DNA from: Mycobacterium sp. ITM-2016-00317
Lineage (GTDB): Bacteria > Actinomycetota > Actinomycetes > Mycobacteriales > Mycobacteriaceae
Direction: 5' to 3'
Assembly: GCF_002968295.1 (NCBI RefSeq)
Contig: NZ_CP134399.1
Coordinates: forward strand, 434,001-498,000
Length of the DNA: 64,000 nt
Part shown: positions 22,335 to 31,578 of the stretch, in pieces
Position numbering within the stretch: the first letter of the stretch is position 1
How the letters are laid out: every line of letters starts with the position of its first letter
Program-made: the position numbers and the translations under genes
The notes under the pieces: model-generated
Database searches by the model: none
What the model saw: only the letters and a program-made list of their open reading frames with translations
Told to the model about the DNA's origin: nothing

Positions 22335-23245
22335 GCACCATTCGTGTCGGCTCTGCGCCGGATTCGTGGGGAGTGTGGTTCCCCGACGATCCGCAGCAGA
22401 CGCCCTACACCCGGTTCCTCGACGAGGTCGCCGAGTCCGGCTACGAGTGGATCGAGCTCGGCCCCTACGGCTACCTGCCCACCGATCCGGACAAGCTCTC
22501 CGACGAGCTCGCCGCGCGAGGGCTGAAGCTCTCGGCAGGAACGGTTTTCGAGCACCTGCACCGCGACAGCGCGGCCGACAACTGGGAGGCGGTGTGGAAG
22601 CAGGTCGAGGACGTGGCCAGGCTGACCGCGGCGGTCGGCGGTAAGCACGTCGTGGTGATCCCGGAGATGTGGCGTGACCCTGCCACCGGCGAGGTGCTCG
22701 AAGACCGTCATCTCACCGAGGGACAGTGGGCCAAGAAGACCGGCGGGATGAACGACCTCGGCAAGGCGATGTTCGAAACCTACGGGGTGCGTGCGCAATA
22801 CCATCCGCACGCCGACTCGCACGTCGACACCGAGGACAACGTCTACCGCTTCCTCGACGGCACCGACAGCCGGTATGTGAACCTGTGCCTGGACACCGGC
22901 CACATCTCCTACTGCGGCGGCGACAACATCGCGATCATCCGCCGCGCCCCCGAACGCATCGGGTACCTGCATCTCAAGCAGGTCGACCCCGAGGTGCGCG
23001 CCAAGGTCGAAGCCGAGGATCTGCCGTTCGGCGAGGCCGTCAAGCTCGGCGCGATGACCGAGCCGCCGCTGGGAATCCCGGACATGCCACCGCTTCTCGC
23101 CGAGATCGACAAGCTCGGCATCGACGTGTTCGCGATCGTCGAGCAGGACATGTATCCCTGCGAGGCCGACGCACCGCTGCCCATCGCCAAGCGCACCCGA
23201 AGCTACCTCGGGTCGTGCGGCATCCCGTCCGTCACCTTCAAGTAG
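22331..23245 (+). CDS. Sugar phosphate isomerase/epimerase family protein, IolE-like
   Basis: A 304-residue AP-endonuclease-2-type TIM barrel. The start RVGSAPDSWGVWFPDD matches IolE-like inosose dehydratases, and later VNLCLDTGHISYCGGDN and YLHLKQVDPEV carry Asp/His metal ligands; EQDMYP near the C-terminus supplies the last glutamate. Likely dehydrates scyllo-inosose or isomerises a related inosose. Start ATG 22331 overlaps the transporter stop. Distinction between IolE and an inosose isomerase cannot be made by eye. Confidence 0.8.
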   Translation: MSTIRVGSAPDSWGVWFPDDPQQTPYTRFLDEVAESGYEWIELGPYGYLPTDPDKLSDELAARGLKLSAGTVFEHLHRDSAADNWEAVWKQVEDVARLTAAVGGKHVVVIPEMWRDPATGEVLEDRHLTEGQWAKKTGGMNDLGKAMFETYGVRAQYHPHADSHVDTEDNVYRFLDGTDSRYVNLCLDTGHISYCGGDNIAIIRRAPERIGYLHLKQVDPEVRAKVEAEDLPFGEAVKLGAMTEPPLGIPDMPPLLAEIDKLGIDVFAIVEQDMYPCEADAPLPIAKRTRSYLGSCGIPSVTFK

Positions 23246-23253
23246 AGAGTCCC

Positions 23254-24294
23254 ATGTCTGATTCGAAAGAGCTCAGGGTCGCCGTCCTCGGGGTCGGCCT
23301 GATGGGCGCAGATCACGTCGCGCGCCTCACCTCTCGCATCTCCGGCGCCCGGGTCGCCGTCGTCAACGACTACGTCACCGAGAAGGCAGAACAGCTCGCG
23401 GCCGGCATCCCCTGCTGCCGCGCCGTCGGTGATCCGCTGGACGCGATCGCCGATCCGGAGGTCGATGCCGTGCTGCTCGCCACACCTGGCCCCACGCACG
23501 AGAAGCAGCTGCTGGCCTGCCTGGAGCAGCGCAAGCCGGTGCTGTGCGAGAAGCCGATGACCACCGACGTCGAGACCTCGCTGGAGGTGGTTCGCCGCGA
23601 GGCCGAGACCGGTGCCCGACTGATCCAGGTCGGCTTCATGCGCCGCTTCGACGACGAGTACGTGGCGCTGAAGTCACTGATCGACGGCGGCGAACTGGGC
23701 AATCCACTGCTACTGCACTGCGTGCACCGCAACCCGGCGGTCCCGGAGCACTTCGACTCGGCGATGACGGTCCGCGACTCGCTGGTCCACGAGGTCGACG
23801 TGGCCCGCTTCCTGTTCGGCGAGGAGATCACCTCGATCCAGATCGTCACACCGACACCGAATTCACTGGCCCGCGAGGGGCTCGCCGATCCGCAGATCGC
23901 GATCATGACGACCGCGAGCGGCCGGCACGTCGACGTCGAGCTGTTCGTCACCACCGGCGTGGCCTACGAGGTGCGCACCGAGATCGTCGCCGAGAAGGGC
24001 AGCGCGATGATCGGTCTGGACGTCGGGCTGGTCAGTAAGGGTGCCTCGGGGACCTGGGGCGGCACCATCACCCCCAGCTTCAAGGAGCGATTCGGCCGGG
24101 CCTACGACACCGAGATCCAGCGCTGGGCCGACGCGGTCCGATCCGGTGCCGCGACAGGCGATTACACCGATGGTCCCGGCGCATGGGACGGCTACGCCGC
24201 CACGGCGGTGTGCGAAGCCGGGGTGCAGGCACTGCAGTCCGGTCAACCCGTCGCGGTCTCCCTGGCCGACCGCGCCTCGATCCCGGGAGCCTGA
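23254..24294 (+). CDS. Inositol 2-dehydrogenase-type oxidoreductase (Gfo/Idh/MocA)
   Basis: A 346-residue NAD(P)-dependent oxidoreductase. N-terminal Rossmann motif VAVLGVGLMGADHVARL; the family lysine motif appears as LCEKPMTTDVE (Glu-Lys-Pro); the catalytic region includes DSLVHEVDVARFLFGEE with the expected Asp/His pair. It probably oxidises myo-inositol or an isomer to the inosose used by its isomerase neighbours. Eight bases separate it from the previous gene and three from the next. Confidence 0.85.
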   Translation: MSDSKELRVAVLGVGLMGADHVARLTSRISGARVAVVNDYVTEKAEQLAAGIPCCRAVGDPLDAIADPEVDAVLLATPGPTHEKQLLACLEQRKPVLCEKPMTTDVETSLEVVRREAETGARLIQVGFMRRFDDEYVALKSLIDGGELGNPLLLHCVHRNPAVPEHFDSAMTVRDSLVHEVDVARFLFGEEITSIQIVTPTPNSLAREGLADPQIAIMTTASGRHVDVELFVTTGVAYEVRTEIVAEKGSAMIGLDVGLVSKGASGTWGGTITPSFKERFGRAYDTEIQRWADAVRSGAATGDYTDGPGAWDGYAATAVCEAGVQALQSGQPVAVSLADRASIPGA

Positions 24295-24297
24295 GCC

Positions 24298-25170
24298 ATG
24301 AAGATCGCCCTCGACCCGACCCCGTTCCATCACGACTACGGCCTGTTGGAGTTGCCGAAGGTGGTGGCCGAGTTGGGGTATGAGTACCTGCAACTGACGC
24401 CGCATCGGGATTTCATCCCGTTCTACAACCATCCCCGCGCCGACGACGCATTGGTAGCCGCGTTCCGCACGGCGTGTGCCGACGCCGGGGTCGGGATCGC
24501 GTCGGTGCTGCCGGTGCTGCGCTGGTCGGGTCCCGACGAGGACGCCCGCGAGGCCGCGGTGCGCAACTGGAAGCGGGTCGTGCAGATCACCGTGGATCTG
24601 GGGGTGAACGTGATCAACACGGAGTTCTCCGGTCGCCCCGAGCAGGCCGAGGTGTCGGAGCGGGCGTTCTTCCGGTCCATGGAGGAGTTGGTGCCGATCT
24701 TCGAGCGCGAGGGCATCGATGTGCGGATCGACCCGCACCCCGACGATTTCGTCGAGGACGGCCTGGAGGCGCTGCGCATCATCCGCGGGGTGAACTCACC
24801 GAACATCGGGTTCGTCTACGTCGCGTGCCACACCTTCCACATGGGTGCGAACATGGCCGAGATCATGGCCGCCGCGGGGGACACGCTGCGGTTGGTGCAC
24901 GTGGCCGATTCGATGGATCACCACCGCTCGCACGGGTTGCGCTACATCACGAACCCGCCGGGCAATCCGGTGCGGGTGCATCAGCACCTCAAGATCGGCG
25001 ACGGTGACGTCGACTGGGACGAGTTCTTCGGCGGGCTGGGCCGGCTCGGGTTCTACGAGCGCGAGGACACCGTGATGGTGTCCAGTGTGTTCGGCGAGGA
25101 CGAGCACGCCCACGAGGTGTCGCGCTTCCAGCACAAGACCATGACCGACTACGTCGCCAAATACCGTTGA
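24298..25170 (+). CDS. Sugar phosphate isomerase/epimerase family protein, IolH/IolI-like
   Basis: A 290-residue TIM-barrel protein with MKIALDPTPFHHDYGLLELP at the start, VRIDPHPDDFVEDGLEA, VYVACHTFHMG and VHVADSMDHHRSHG; the Glu/Asp/His residues fit a divalent-metal site. It resembles IolH-type proteins found in actinobacterial inositol clusters. Fourth gene of the operon; it is followed by a long perfect hairpin. Exact substrate is unknown. Confidence 0.75.
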   Translation: MKIALDPTPFHHDYGLLELPKVVAELGYEYLQLTPHRDFIPFYNHPRADDALVAAFRTACADAGVGIASVLPVLRWSGPDEDAREAAVRNWKRVVQITVDLGVNVINTEFSGRPEQAEVSERAFFRSMEELVPIFEREGIDVRIDPHPDDFVEDGLEALRIIRGVNSPNIGFVYVACHTFHMGANMAEIMAAAGDTLRLVHVADSMDHHRSHGLRYITNPPGNPVRVHQHLKIGDGDVDWDEFFGGLGRLGFYEREDTVMVSSVFGEDEHAHEVSRFQHKTMTDYVAKYR

Positions 25171-25174
25171 CCGC

Positions 25175-25231
25175 CGAAATTGCATTCCACGCGGCCGAAA
25201 CACGAAAAACGCCGCGTGGAATGCAATTTCG
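25175..25231. repeat. Perfect 21-base inverted repeat inside the operon
   Basis: Arms 25175-25195 and 25211-25231 are exactly complementary, with a 15-base A-rich loop. The hairpin begins four bases after one stop codon and ends just before the AAGGAG ribosome-binding site of the next gene. It could moderate read-through, protect upstream mRNA from decay, or be a dispersed mycobacterial palindrome. Confidence 0.9.
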
Positions 25232-25246
25232 ACACGAAGGAGATCG

Positions 25247-26242
25247 ATGAAGCTCGGCGTGTACACCGCGATCCTGCACGACAGACCGCTGCGCGAAGCG
25301 CTGGAGATCATCGGCGCGCTGGGCCTGACGGGGGCCGAGGTCAACGCGGGCGGGTTCCTGCCCACGCCGCACCTGCCCGTCGGCGGTCTGCTCTCCGGTG
25401 AGGTCTCGGTCGCGCAGTACCTGTCGACGTTCGACGGCACCGGTGTGTCCCTGGCGGGGCTGAACTGCAACGGCAACCCGCTGCACCCCGATCCGGAGGT
25501 CGGCCCGGAGGACGCGCAGGATCTGCGCAACGCGATCCGAGTGGCCGGCCTGCTCGGCGTCGACCGGGTGGTGACGATGTCCGGTCTGCCGCAGGCGCAT
25601 CCGGGCGGGAAGTGGCCGGCGTGGCACGTCAACACCTGGGACTCGGGCTACCTCGACTCCCTCGACTACCAGTGGGACGACGTCGCGGTGCCGTTCTGGA
25701 CCGAGATCGACGCGCTGGCGCGCGACCACGGCGTCAGGCTCGCCATCGAGATGCACCCGCAGAACCTGGTGTTCAATCCACCCACGCTCCGGCGGTTGGT
25801 CGAGCGGACGGGCGCCACGAACGTCGGGGCGGAGATGGATCCCTCGCATCTGTTCTGGCAGGGCATCGACCCGATCGCGGCCGTCGAGTGGTTGGGTCCG
25901 CTGGTGTTTCACGCCGCGGCCAAGGACACCCGCATCAACGACAACTGCAGGATCTACGGTGTCCTGGACGAACGGTTCACCAGGATCCCGGCAGACCGGA
26001 ATCCGACCGGCCTCGGCGGCAGGCACGTCGTGAACAAGTGGCCCGAGGATTCGGCGTGGGACTTCGTGGCCGTCGGGCAGGGGCACGACGTGCAGTTCTG
26101 GTCCCGTTTCCTGCAGGCCCTCGAGGCCGTGGACCCGGACATGTGGGTCAACATCGAGCACGAGGATGCCGCCTTCGGGCCGCTCGAAGGTCTGCGAGTC
26201 GCCGCCGAGACGCTCAAATCGGCGAACCCGATTGCCGTCTGA
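25247..26242 (+). CDS. Sugar phosphate isomerase/epimerase family protein
   Basis: A 331-residue TIM-barrel protein, the third of this superfamily in the operon. Start ATG 25247 has AAGGAG 6-7 bases upstream. Seen: MKLGVYTAILHDRPLREALE, RLAIEMHPQNLVFNPPT, VGAEMDPSHLFWQGIDP and WVNIEHEDAAFGPLEGL, giving Glu, Asp, His, Glu metal ligands. Probably acts on an inosose-type ring or an open-chain keto sugar. It is separated from the upstream genes by the hairpin and may be expressed at a different level. Confidence 0.78.
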   Translation: MKLGVYTAILHDRPLREALEIIGALGLTGAEVNAGGFLPTPHLPVGGLLSGEVSVAQYLSTFDGTGVSLAGLNCNGNPLHPDPEVGPEDAQDLRNAIRVAGLLGVDRVVTMSGLPQAHPGGKWPAWHVNTWDSGYLDSLDYQWDDVAVPFWTEIDALARDHGVRLAIEMHPQNLVFNPPTLRRLVERTGATNVGAEMDPSHLFWQGIDPIAAVEWLGPLVFHAAAKDTRINDNCRIYGVLDERFTRIPADRNPTGLGGRHVVNKWPEDSAWDFVAVGQGHDVQFWSRFLQALEAVDPDMWVNIEHEDAAFGPLEGLRVAAETLKSANPIAV

Positions 26243-26327
26243 CGTATCCGCAGGCAGCGCATCTTTCTGCCGCGCCGACGTCGAGGCGGATTTGGCCGGC
26301 AAACCTGGCGTCCCCGTAAGATCGCCT

Positions 26328-26962
26328 ATGTTGACACTCGCCGTAAGCACAATGCAGCCGAGCGTCGTCACCAACTCTGTGACGCCGCCATCGCGTTGTT
26401 GGCCGAGGAAGGCCCCCGCGGCCTGAGCCACCTGAAGGTCGACAGGCGCGCCGGCGTGCCGGACGGCACCACGTCCTTCTACTACCGGACCCGCACGGCG
26501 CTGCTGCACGGCGTCGCCGACCAGCTGGTCCGCTATGACGCGCAGGCGTTCTCCGAGGTCTTCAAGGACGCGCCCAACAGCGCAGGCGACGTGCTGATGA
26601 AGGTGCTCGCCGAGCAGGTCCTGCGGATCCGCCGGGAACCCCAGATGTCGCGCACCCGGGCACGGTTGGAGCTGACCATGCTGGGCCGGGTCGACGCCGA
26701 GATCGCCGCCGGCTTCCGGCAGGTCTCCGAGACCTATCGCGCGCTGGTGGAGCGGGCGGTCATCGCGATGCAGAACGACCGGGGTGACACGCTGGACCGC
26801 GAACTGCTCGACGAGCAGGCCTCGGTGGTGCTGACCTATATCCGCGGGCTGGTGTTCGCGTTCGCCAACGACTCGCCCGAGGAGATGAGCCGGGACGACA
26901 TCGCACGGCAGATCCGCGCGGTCGTCCTCGGCGTGGCCGCCGAGCGGGCCGAGATCGGCTGA
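26328..26962 (+). CDS. TetR-family regulator (start region frame broken)
   Basis: The frame ending at 26962 encodes a TetR-like protein: RRHQLCDAAIALLAEEGPRG followed by LSHLKVDRRAGVPDGTTSFY and YRTRTALL, then a helical ligand domain. The in-frame upstream coding extends to about 26333 without an ordinary start codon, but ATG 26328 lies one frame away; adding one G near 26331-26334 gives M-L-D-T-R-R-K-H and a normal 211-residue protein. It converges on the purine permease gene. Target unknown; it could control the permease or the preceding operon. Confidence 0.7.
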
Positions 26963-26968
26963 GCGGCG

Positions 26969-28378
26969 TCAGTCGATCAGCGTCTCCACCGGCGTGCGCG
27001 CGAAGTACACGGCGAACCCCGCCGCCACCACCCACAGCAGCGGGCTGACCTCACGGATCTTCCCCGCGGCGGTGCGCATCACCACCCAGCTGATGAAGCC
27101 GACGCCGATGCCGTTGGCGATCGAGTAGCTGAACGGCATCACCGCGACGGTCAGCACCACCGGAAGCGCCACCGAGAACTCCGACAGATCGATGTGGCGC
27201 AGATGCGACACCATCATCGCGCCGACCACCACCAGCGCGGCGGCGGCAACCTCGGTCGGCACGATCGACGCGAGCGGTGAGATGAACATCGCGGCCAGGA
27301 ACAGCGTGCCGGCCACCACGTTGGCCAGGCCGGTGCGCGCACCCTCCTCGATGCCGGCCCCGGACTCGATGAACACCGTGTTCGACGACGCCGACGTCGC
27401 ACCGCCGACCACGGCACCGGCACCTTCGACGACCAGCGCCCCGCGCAACCGCGGGAACGTCCCCTTCTCGTCGGCCAGTCCGGCCTCGCGGGAAAGGCCG
27501 GTCATGGTGCCCATGGCGTCGAAGAAGTTCGCGAACACCAGCGTGAACACGAGCATCACCGCGGCGAGAATCCCGATGCGGCTGAAGCTGTCCATGCTGA
27601 ACTCGCCGACCAGCGACAGATCCGGCAGGGAGAACGGCGACCCGGACAGCGCGGGCACCGACAGGCTCCAGCCACCGGGATTGTCGACCGCCGATCCGAG
27701 ATGCCAGATCGCCTCCACCACGACCGCGACCACGGTGCCGGCCACCAGCCCGATCAGGATGCCCCCGCGCACCCGCTTGGCCACCAGCACACCGGTGAGC
27801 AGCAGCGTCAACACGAAGATCAGCGTCGGGATCGTGCTGATCGATCCCTGACCGCCGCTGCCGAGTCCCACCGGCGGCGACGGCGCACCGGTCGACGAGA
27901 TGAACCCGGCATCGACCACGCCGATGAACAGGATGAACAGGCCGATGCCCGCGGTGATGGCGAGCTTGAGCTGCATCGGTACCGCGTCGAACACCATCCG
28001 GCGCAGCCCGGTCACCGCCAGCAGCACGATGATCAGCCCGTTGATGACCACCAGACCCATCGCCTCGGGCCACGTCACCTCGCCGACGACGGTGGTGGCC
28101 AGGAACGAGTTGATGCCCAACCCGGCGGCCAGCGCGAAGGGCAGGCGGGCGATGAGCCCGAACAGGATCGTCATCACGCCGGCGGCCAGCGACGTCGTCG
28201 CCGACACCTGGGCGAAGTCCAGCCGGTTGCCGTCGACATCCGTCGAACTCGACAGGATGATCGGGTTCAAGACGATGATGTAGGCCATCGCGATGAAAGT
28301 GACGACGCCACCGCGAATTTCGGTGGCCACACTCGACTGGCGGGCCGTGATCTCGAAGAATCGGTCCACTGCGTTCAC
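26969..28378 (-). CDS. NCS2-family adenine/guanine/hypoxanthine permease, AzgA-like
   Basis: A 469-residue membrane transporter with about 12-14 helices. The start FFEITARQSSVATEIRGGVV then TFIAMAYIIVLNP, the FALAAGLGINSFLATTVVG block and NTVFIESGAGIEEGARTGLA are characteristic of AzgA-type purine permeases rather than the uracil/xanthine branch. It takes up purine bases by proton symport. Monocistronic by appearance; nine bases downstream of the small secreted protein gene on the same strand. Confidence 0.88.
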   Translation of the reverse strand: MNAVDRFFEITARQSSVATEIRGGVVTFIAMAYIIVLNPIILSSSTDVDGNRLDFAQVSATTSLAAGVMTILFGLIARLPFALAAGLGINSFLATTVVGEVTWPEAMGLVVINGLIIVLLAVTGLRRMVFDAVPMQLKLAITAGIGLFILFIGVVDAGFISSTGAPSPPVGLGSGGQGSISTIPTLIFVLTLLLTGVLVAKRVRGGILIGLVAGTVVAVVVEAIWHLGSAVDNPGGWSLSVPALSGSPFSLPDLSLVGEFSMDSFSRIGILAAVMLVFTLVFANFFDAMGTMTGLSREAGLADEKGTFPRLRGALVVEGAGAVVGGATSASSNTVFIESGAGIEEGARTGLANVVAGTLFLAAMFISPLASIVPTEVAAAALVVVGAMMVSHLRHIDLSEFSVALPVVLTVAVMPFSYSIANGIGVGFISWVVMRTAAGKIREVSPLLWVVAAGFAVYFARTPVETLID

Positions 28379-28387
28379 GCCGCGCCC

Positions 28388-28627
28388 CTAGTACCGCGGT
28401 GTGGGGGCGGGAGGCGGCGGGGCGATCGGCATGCACAGCCCCGTCTGGGTGTCGAGGTACTTGCCCTCGACGCAGAACGGTGCGCATCCGTAGATCACCC
28501 CGGTCTGGCCGGGCGGGCACTGCGCCGTCGGGGTGGCCGGAGTGCTCCACGCGGACGCCGCCAGTGGCGCCACTGCGGCGGCGGCCACCGCCGCGGCGCC
28601 CAGGTAGCGCGAAATCCGTTGTGTCAC
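28388..28627 (-). CDS. Small secreted cysteine-containing protein
   Basis: A 79-residue protein with signal peptide ([20 protein letters not shown]), then a mature domain of about 50 residues with four cysteines (AQCPPGQ, YGCAPFC, GLC) and a Pro-rich end. GTG 28627 has GAGAGGA at six bases spacing. The cysteine spacing suggests two disulfides; no enzyme motif. It overlaps nothing and lies 11 bases after the acyl-CoA dehydrogenase stop, perhaps in the same transcript. Function unknown. Confidence 0.7.
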   Translation of the reverse strand: MTQRISRYLGAAAVAAAAVAPLAASAWSTPATPTAQCPPGQTGVIYGCAPFCVEGKYLDTQTGLCMPIAPPPPAPTPRY

Positions 28628-28638
28628 TCCGCTTCCTC

Positions 28639-29832
28639 TCAAGTCGGCATGCCAGTGGCGACGCGTGGGGCGTCCTTCTCGGGCGCGACGTCGAGCACCA
28701 GCTCGGCCACCCGGGCCCGGTGCTGTTCGGCGCTGCCCAGCAGGGCCGCGTCAGTGTAGGCCCGCTTGTAATACAAGTGCGCCTGGTGTTCCCAGGTGAA
28801 ACCGATACCACCGTGGACCTGGATGGTATCTGTCGCAACTCGAACCAGCGCGGCGGAGCAGGTTGCCTGCGCGATGCTCGCGGCCAGCGCCGGATCGTCG
28901 GGGACGTCGGCGAGGTGGGCCAGCGCCCACACGGCGTGGTACGCGGTCGATCGGGCGTGCTCGAGCGCGACCAGGTCGTCGGCCAGCCGGTGCTTGACCG
29001 CCTGGAACGAGCCGATCGGCCTGCCGAACTGCAGCCGGTTCTTCGCGTAGTCGACGGTGAGGTCCAGCAGGTGCTGCGCGGCGCCCACCTGTTCGGCGGC
29101 CAGCAGCGCCGCGCCGACGGTGAACGCATGGTTGATCACCCGTTCGGCCTCGGCCGGGCCTGCGATCAACCGGGCGGGGGCCCCGAACAGCCCGACGGTG
29201 GCCTGGGGCCGGGTCAGATCCATCGTCTTGAGCGGGATCCGCTGCACCCCAAGACCGTTCGTCTCGACGGCATACAGTCCGGGCCCGTCGGGGCCGGTGG
29301 CGGCGACCAGCAGCACGTCGGCCGCGCCGGCGTCGACCACCCGCTCGACGGTGCCGGTCAGCGTCCAGTCCTCACCGGTGCCGACCGCGTCGACGGTGAC
29401 CGCGGCGGGATTGAACGCGGCCGCGTCGTCGGGCACGGCGAACGCCGCGGTGCGCGCGCCCTCGACCAGGTCGGTCAGTAGCCCTGTCGGGTCGGACGCC
29501 GCGACCAGCGCCGGGATCGCCAGGTAGACGGTGCCGAAGAGCGGACCGCACGCCAGCGCGGCGCCGAGCTGCTCGACCGCGACCGCCTGGTCGACCAGCG
29601 TGCCGCCGACACCGCCGGCCGATTCGGGCACCGACAACCCCAGCACGCCCAGCTCGGCACCCAACCGGCCCCACGTCTTCGCGTCGTAGGGCGGGTCGGC
29701 GACCATCGCACCGCGCACCGCGCCCTCATCGCTGTGGTCGGCGCAGAACTTGCGCACCGCGGCACGCAACTGGCCCTGCTCCTCGGTGAAGACGAACTCG
29801 CGCCCCTGTGGGTCAGCCACGAACTCAGCCAC
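28639..29832 (-). CDS. Acyl-CoA dehydrogenase, subunit of a two-gene pair
   Basis: A 397-residue FAD-dependent acyl-CoA dehydrogenase-fold protein. The C-terminal helical domain has NRLQFGRPIGSFQAVKHRLA and DTIQVHGGIGFTWEHQAHLY. It overlaps the upstream dehydrogenase gene by 8 bases, the layout of mycobacterial heteromeric dehydrogenases (FadE26/27, FadE28/29 style) in which one subunit supplies most of the FAD site and the other the catalytic base. It resembles the N-terminal half of FadE6 in this window. Substrate, probably a branched or steroid-like acyl-CoA, is not determinable. Confidence 0.85.
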   Translation of the reverse strand: MAEFVADPQGREFVFTEEQGQLRAAVRKFCADHSDEGAVRGAMVADPPYDAKTWGRLGAELGVLGLSVPESAGGVGGTLVDQAVAVEQLGAALACGPLFGTVYLAIPALVAASDPTGLLTDLVEGARTAAFAVPDDAAAFNPAAVTVDAVGTGEDWTLTGTVERVVDAGAADVLLVAATGPDGPGLYAVETNGLGVQRIPLKTMDLTRPQATVGLFGAPARLIAGPAEAERVINHAFTVGAALLAAEQVGAAQHLLDLTVDYAKNRLQFGRPIGSFQAVKHRLADDLVALEHARSTAYHAVWALAHLADVPDDPALAASIAQATCSAALVRVATDTIQVHGGIGFTWEHQAHLYYKRAYTDAALLGSAEQHRARVAELVLDVAPEKDAPRVATGMPT

Positions 29833-31009
29833 GCGGCACCTCCTTCCACGGCATCCCCGCGTCCGCTCGCAGATCCCCCGGCAGACCCAGCACCCGCTCG
29901 GCCAGGATGTTGCGCATCACTTCGGAGGTGCCGCCCTCGATCGTGTTGGCGCGGCTGCGCAGGAACCGCTGCTGAATCGGCCCGCGCCAATCGTCGGGAT
30001 CCCCGTCGTCCAGTGAGTATCCGTCGTAGAGGATCCCCTCGGCGCCCAGCAGGTCCATGCAGAACTCGTAGATGTGCTGGTTGAGTTCGGCACCGACGAG
30101 TTTGCCGACGGAGGCCTCCGGGCCGGGGCCGCCGACGCTCGCCGCCGCCCGTGACCGCTCGGAGGTGAGCCGTTGCGCTTCCGAGCGCAGCCACAGGCTG
30201 GTCAGCCGGTCCCGCAGCACCGGGGTGTGCAGGTCGGGACGGGACGCCCACAACGCGACCGCGTCGGAGATGGTGCCCGCCCCGCGCCGGTTGCCGCTGC
30301 CGCCCAGCGCGCTGCGCTCGTTCATCAGCGTGGTCATCGCGACCCGCCACCCGTCGCCGACCTCACCGAGGCGGTACGCGTCCGGGATGCGGGCGTCGGT
30401 CAGATAGACCTCGTTGAACTCCGCGTGTCCGGTGAGTTGGCGCAGCGGCCGGGTCTGGACGCCGGTGTCGTGCATGTCGACGACGAAGTACGTCAAACCT
30501 TTGTGTTTGGGGACGTCAGGGTTGGTGCGGGCGAGCAGCAGGCCCCACCTGGCGCGGTGCGCGAGGCTGGTCCACACCTTCTGGCCGTTGACCACCCAGG
30601 TGTCGCCGTCGAGCACCGCGGAGGTGGCCAGCCCCGCGAGGTCCGAACCCGCGCCGGGCTCGGAGAACAGCTGGCACCAGATCTCCTCGGTGGTGGCCAG
30701 CGGCCGCAACAGCCGCCGGCGGACCTCGTCGGTCTGGGCGTGCTCGCGCACGGTCGGCGCGGCCATGCCGTAGCCCATCGGGTTCAGGCCCAGCGGCACC
30801 GGGCCACCGGCGCCCTGCAGGATCCGGTCGGCGACGGCTTGCAGGCCACGCGACAGGCCGAGCCCGCCGAAACCCTCGGGGAAATGCACCCAGGACAGCC
30901 CGGCGTCGAAACAGGCGCCGAGAAACTCCTGGACAGGAACGGTCTTGGGGTCGTGTTCGTCGACCACCCGGCGGGCGGTCTCGGCGACCCGGTCGGCATC
31001 AGTGCCCAT
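29825..31009 (-). CDS. Acyl-CoA dehydrogenase, partner subunit
   Basis: A 394-residue acyl-CoA dehydrogenase. EEIWCQLFSEPGAGSDLAGL is the FAD/substrate-binding signature, NGQKVWTSLAHRARWGLLLA the central beta domain, and NTIEGGTSEVMRNILAERVL the C-terminal segment carrying the candidate catalytic glutamate. It resembles the C-terminal half of FadE6. Start ATG 31009; the downstream partner overlaps it. Upstream 161 bases hold the likely promoter. Confidence 0.88.
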   Translation of the reverse strand: MGTDADRVAETARRVVDEHDPKTVPVQEFLGACFDAGLSWVHFPEGFGGLGLSRGLQAVADRILQGAGGPVPLGLNPMGYGMAAPTVREHAQTDEVRRRLLRPLATTEEIWCQLFSEPGAGSDLAGLATSAVLDGDTWVVNGQKVWTSLAHRARWGLLLARTNPDVPKHKGLTYFVVDMHDTGVQTRPLRQLTGHAEFNEVYLTDARIPDAYRLGEVGDGWRVAMTTLMNERSALGGSGNRRGAGTISDAVALWASRPDLHTPVLRDRLTSLWLRSEAQRLTSERSRAAASVGGPGPEASVGKLVGAELNQHIYEFCMDLLGAEGILYDGYSLDDGDPDDWRGPIQQRFLRSRANTIEGGTSEVMRNILAERVLGLPGDLRADAGMPWKEVPRG

Positions 31010-31170
31010 AGCTGCACACTAAATCAGGGCGTGCAGCCGTAGACCACCAACTCGTGGGTCGGGAAGCGGGAAGGGTCAGGCCTGGGGCAGCGCGAGCCGG
31101 CCGAAGTGCGACCTGTGACGACGCTGGAGCAGGTAGCGGAGCCACCGAACATCAAGTAACACAGTGATCC
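31010..31170. other. Intergenic region upstream of the dehydrogenase pair
   Basis: Between two minus-strand genes; it must hold the dehydrogenase promoter and the end of the STAS transcript. No recognisable operator palindrome, RNA gene or small ORF with a ribosome-binding site. Confidence 0.5.
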
Positions 31171-31578
31171 TTACGCAGTCTTGGTGAGCAGGGGGAGGAG
31201 TTGACGGCGCGCGACAGCAGCGTCGGCGAAGTCGTTGAGCGCCTCGGGCACCGAGCCCGCAGCAGGGAAATCGATGCCGGCCTCGCGGAGGGTCTGCTCG
31301 ACCGCGCGGCTGGCGATCATCGACCACTCGACGCCGGCGGAGGTGCACACGTCGTCGACCGCAAACAGAAGCGAAACCGCTTCGCGGGTAAAGGATTCAA
31401 CCCCGCTGAGGTCGAGCACGAACGGCTTCTCGGCGAGGATGAAACGGTCGGTGTACTCGCTGGCGGGCCCCACATTGCCTTCGTCGAGACGACCGGAGAT
31501 CGTCACGACGGTGGCCAATTGGCGGCAGTGTGCCCGAATACCTGCGCCATCGCAGTGAAACGTCGGATTGCCGTACAT
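31171..31578 (-). CDS. STAS-domain protein (anti-sigma-factor antagonist-like)
   Basis: A 135-residue cytosolic protein consisting of one STAS domain. The core ATVVTISGRLDEGN and FVLDLSGVESFTREAVSLLF give the strand-helix signature, with Ser/Thr at the position usually phosphorylated by an anti-sigma kinase. Likely controls an anti-sigma factor in a SigF/SigB-like stress pathway, but no kinase or sigma gene is adjacent. A 149-base upstream gap holds its promoter. Confidence 0.82.
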   Translation of the reverse strand: MYGNPTFHCDGAGIRAHCRQLATVVTISGRLDEGNVGPASEYTDRFILAEKPFVLDLSGVESFTREAVSLLFAVDDVCTSAGVEWSMIASRAVEQTLREAGIDFPAAGSVPEALNDFADAAVARRQLLPLLTKTA

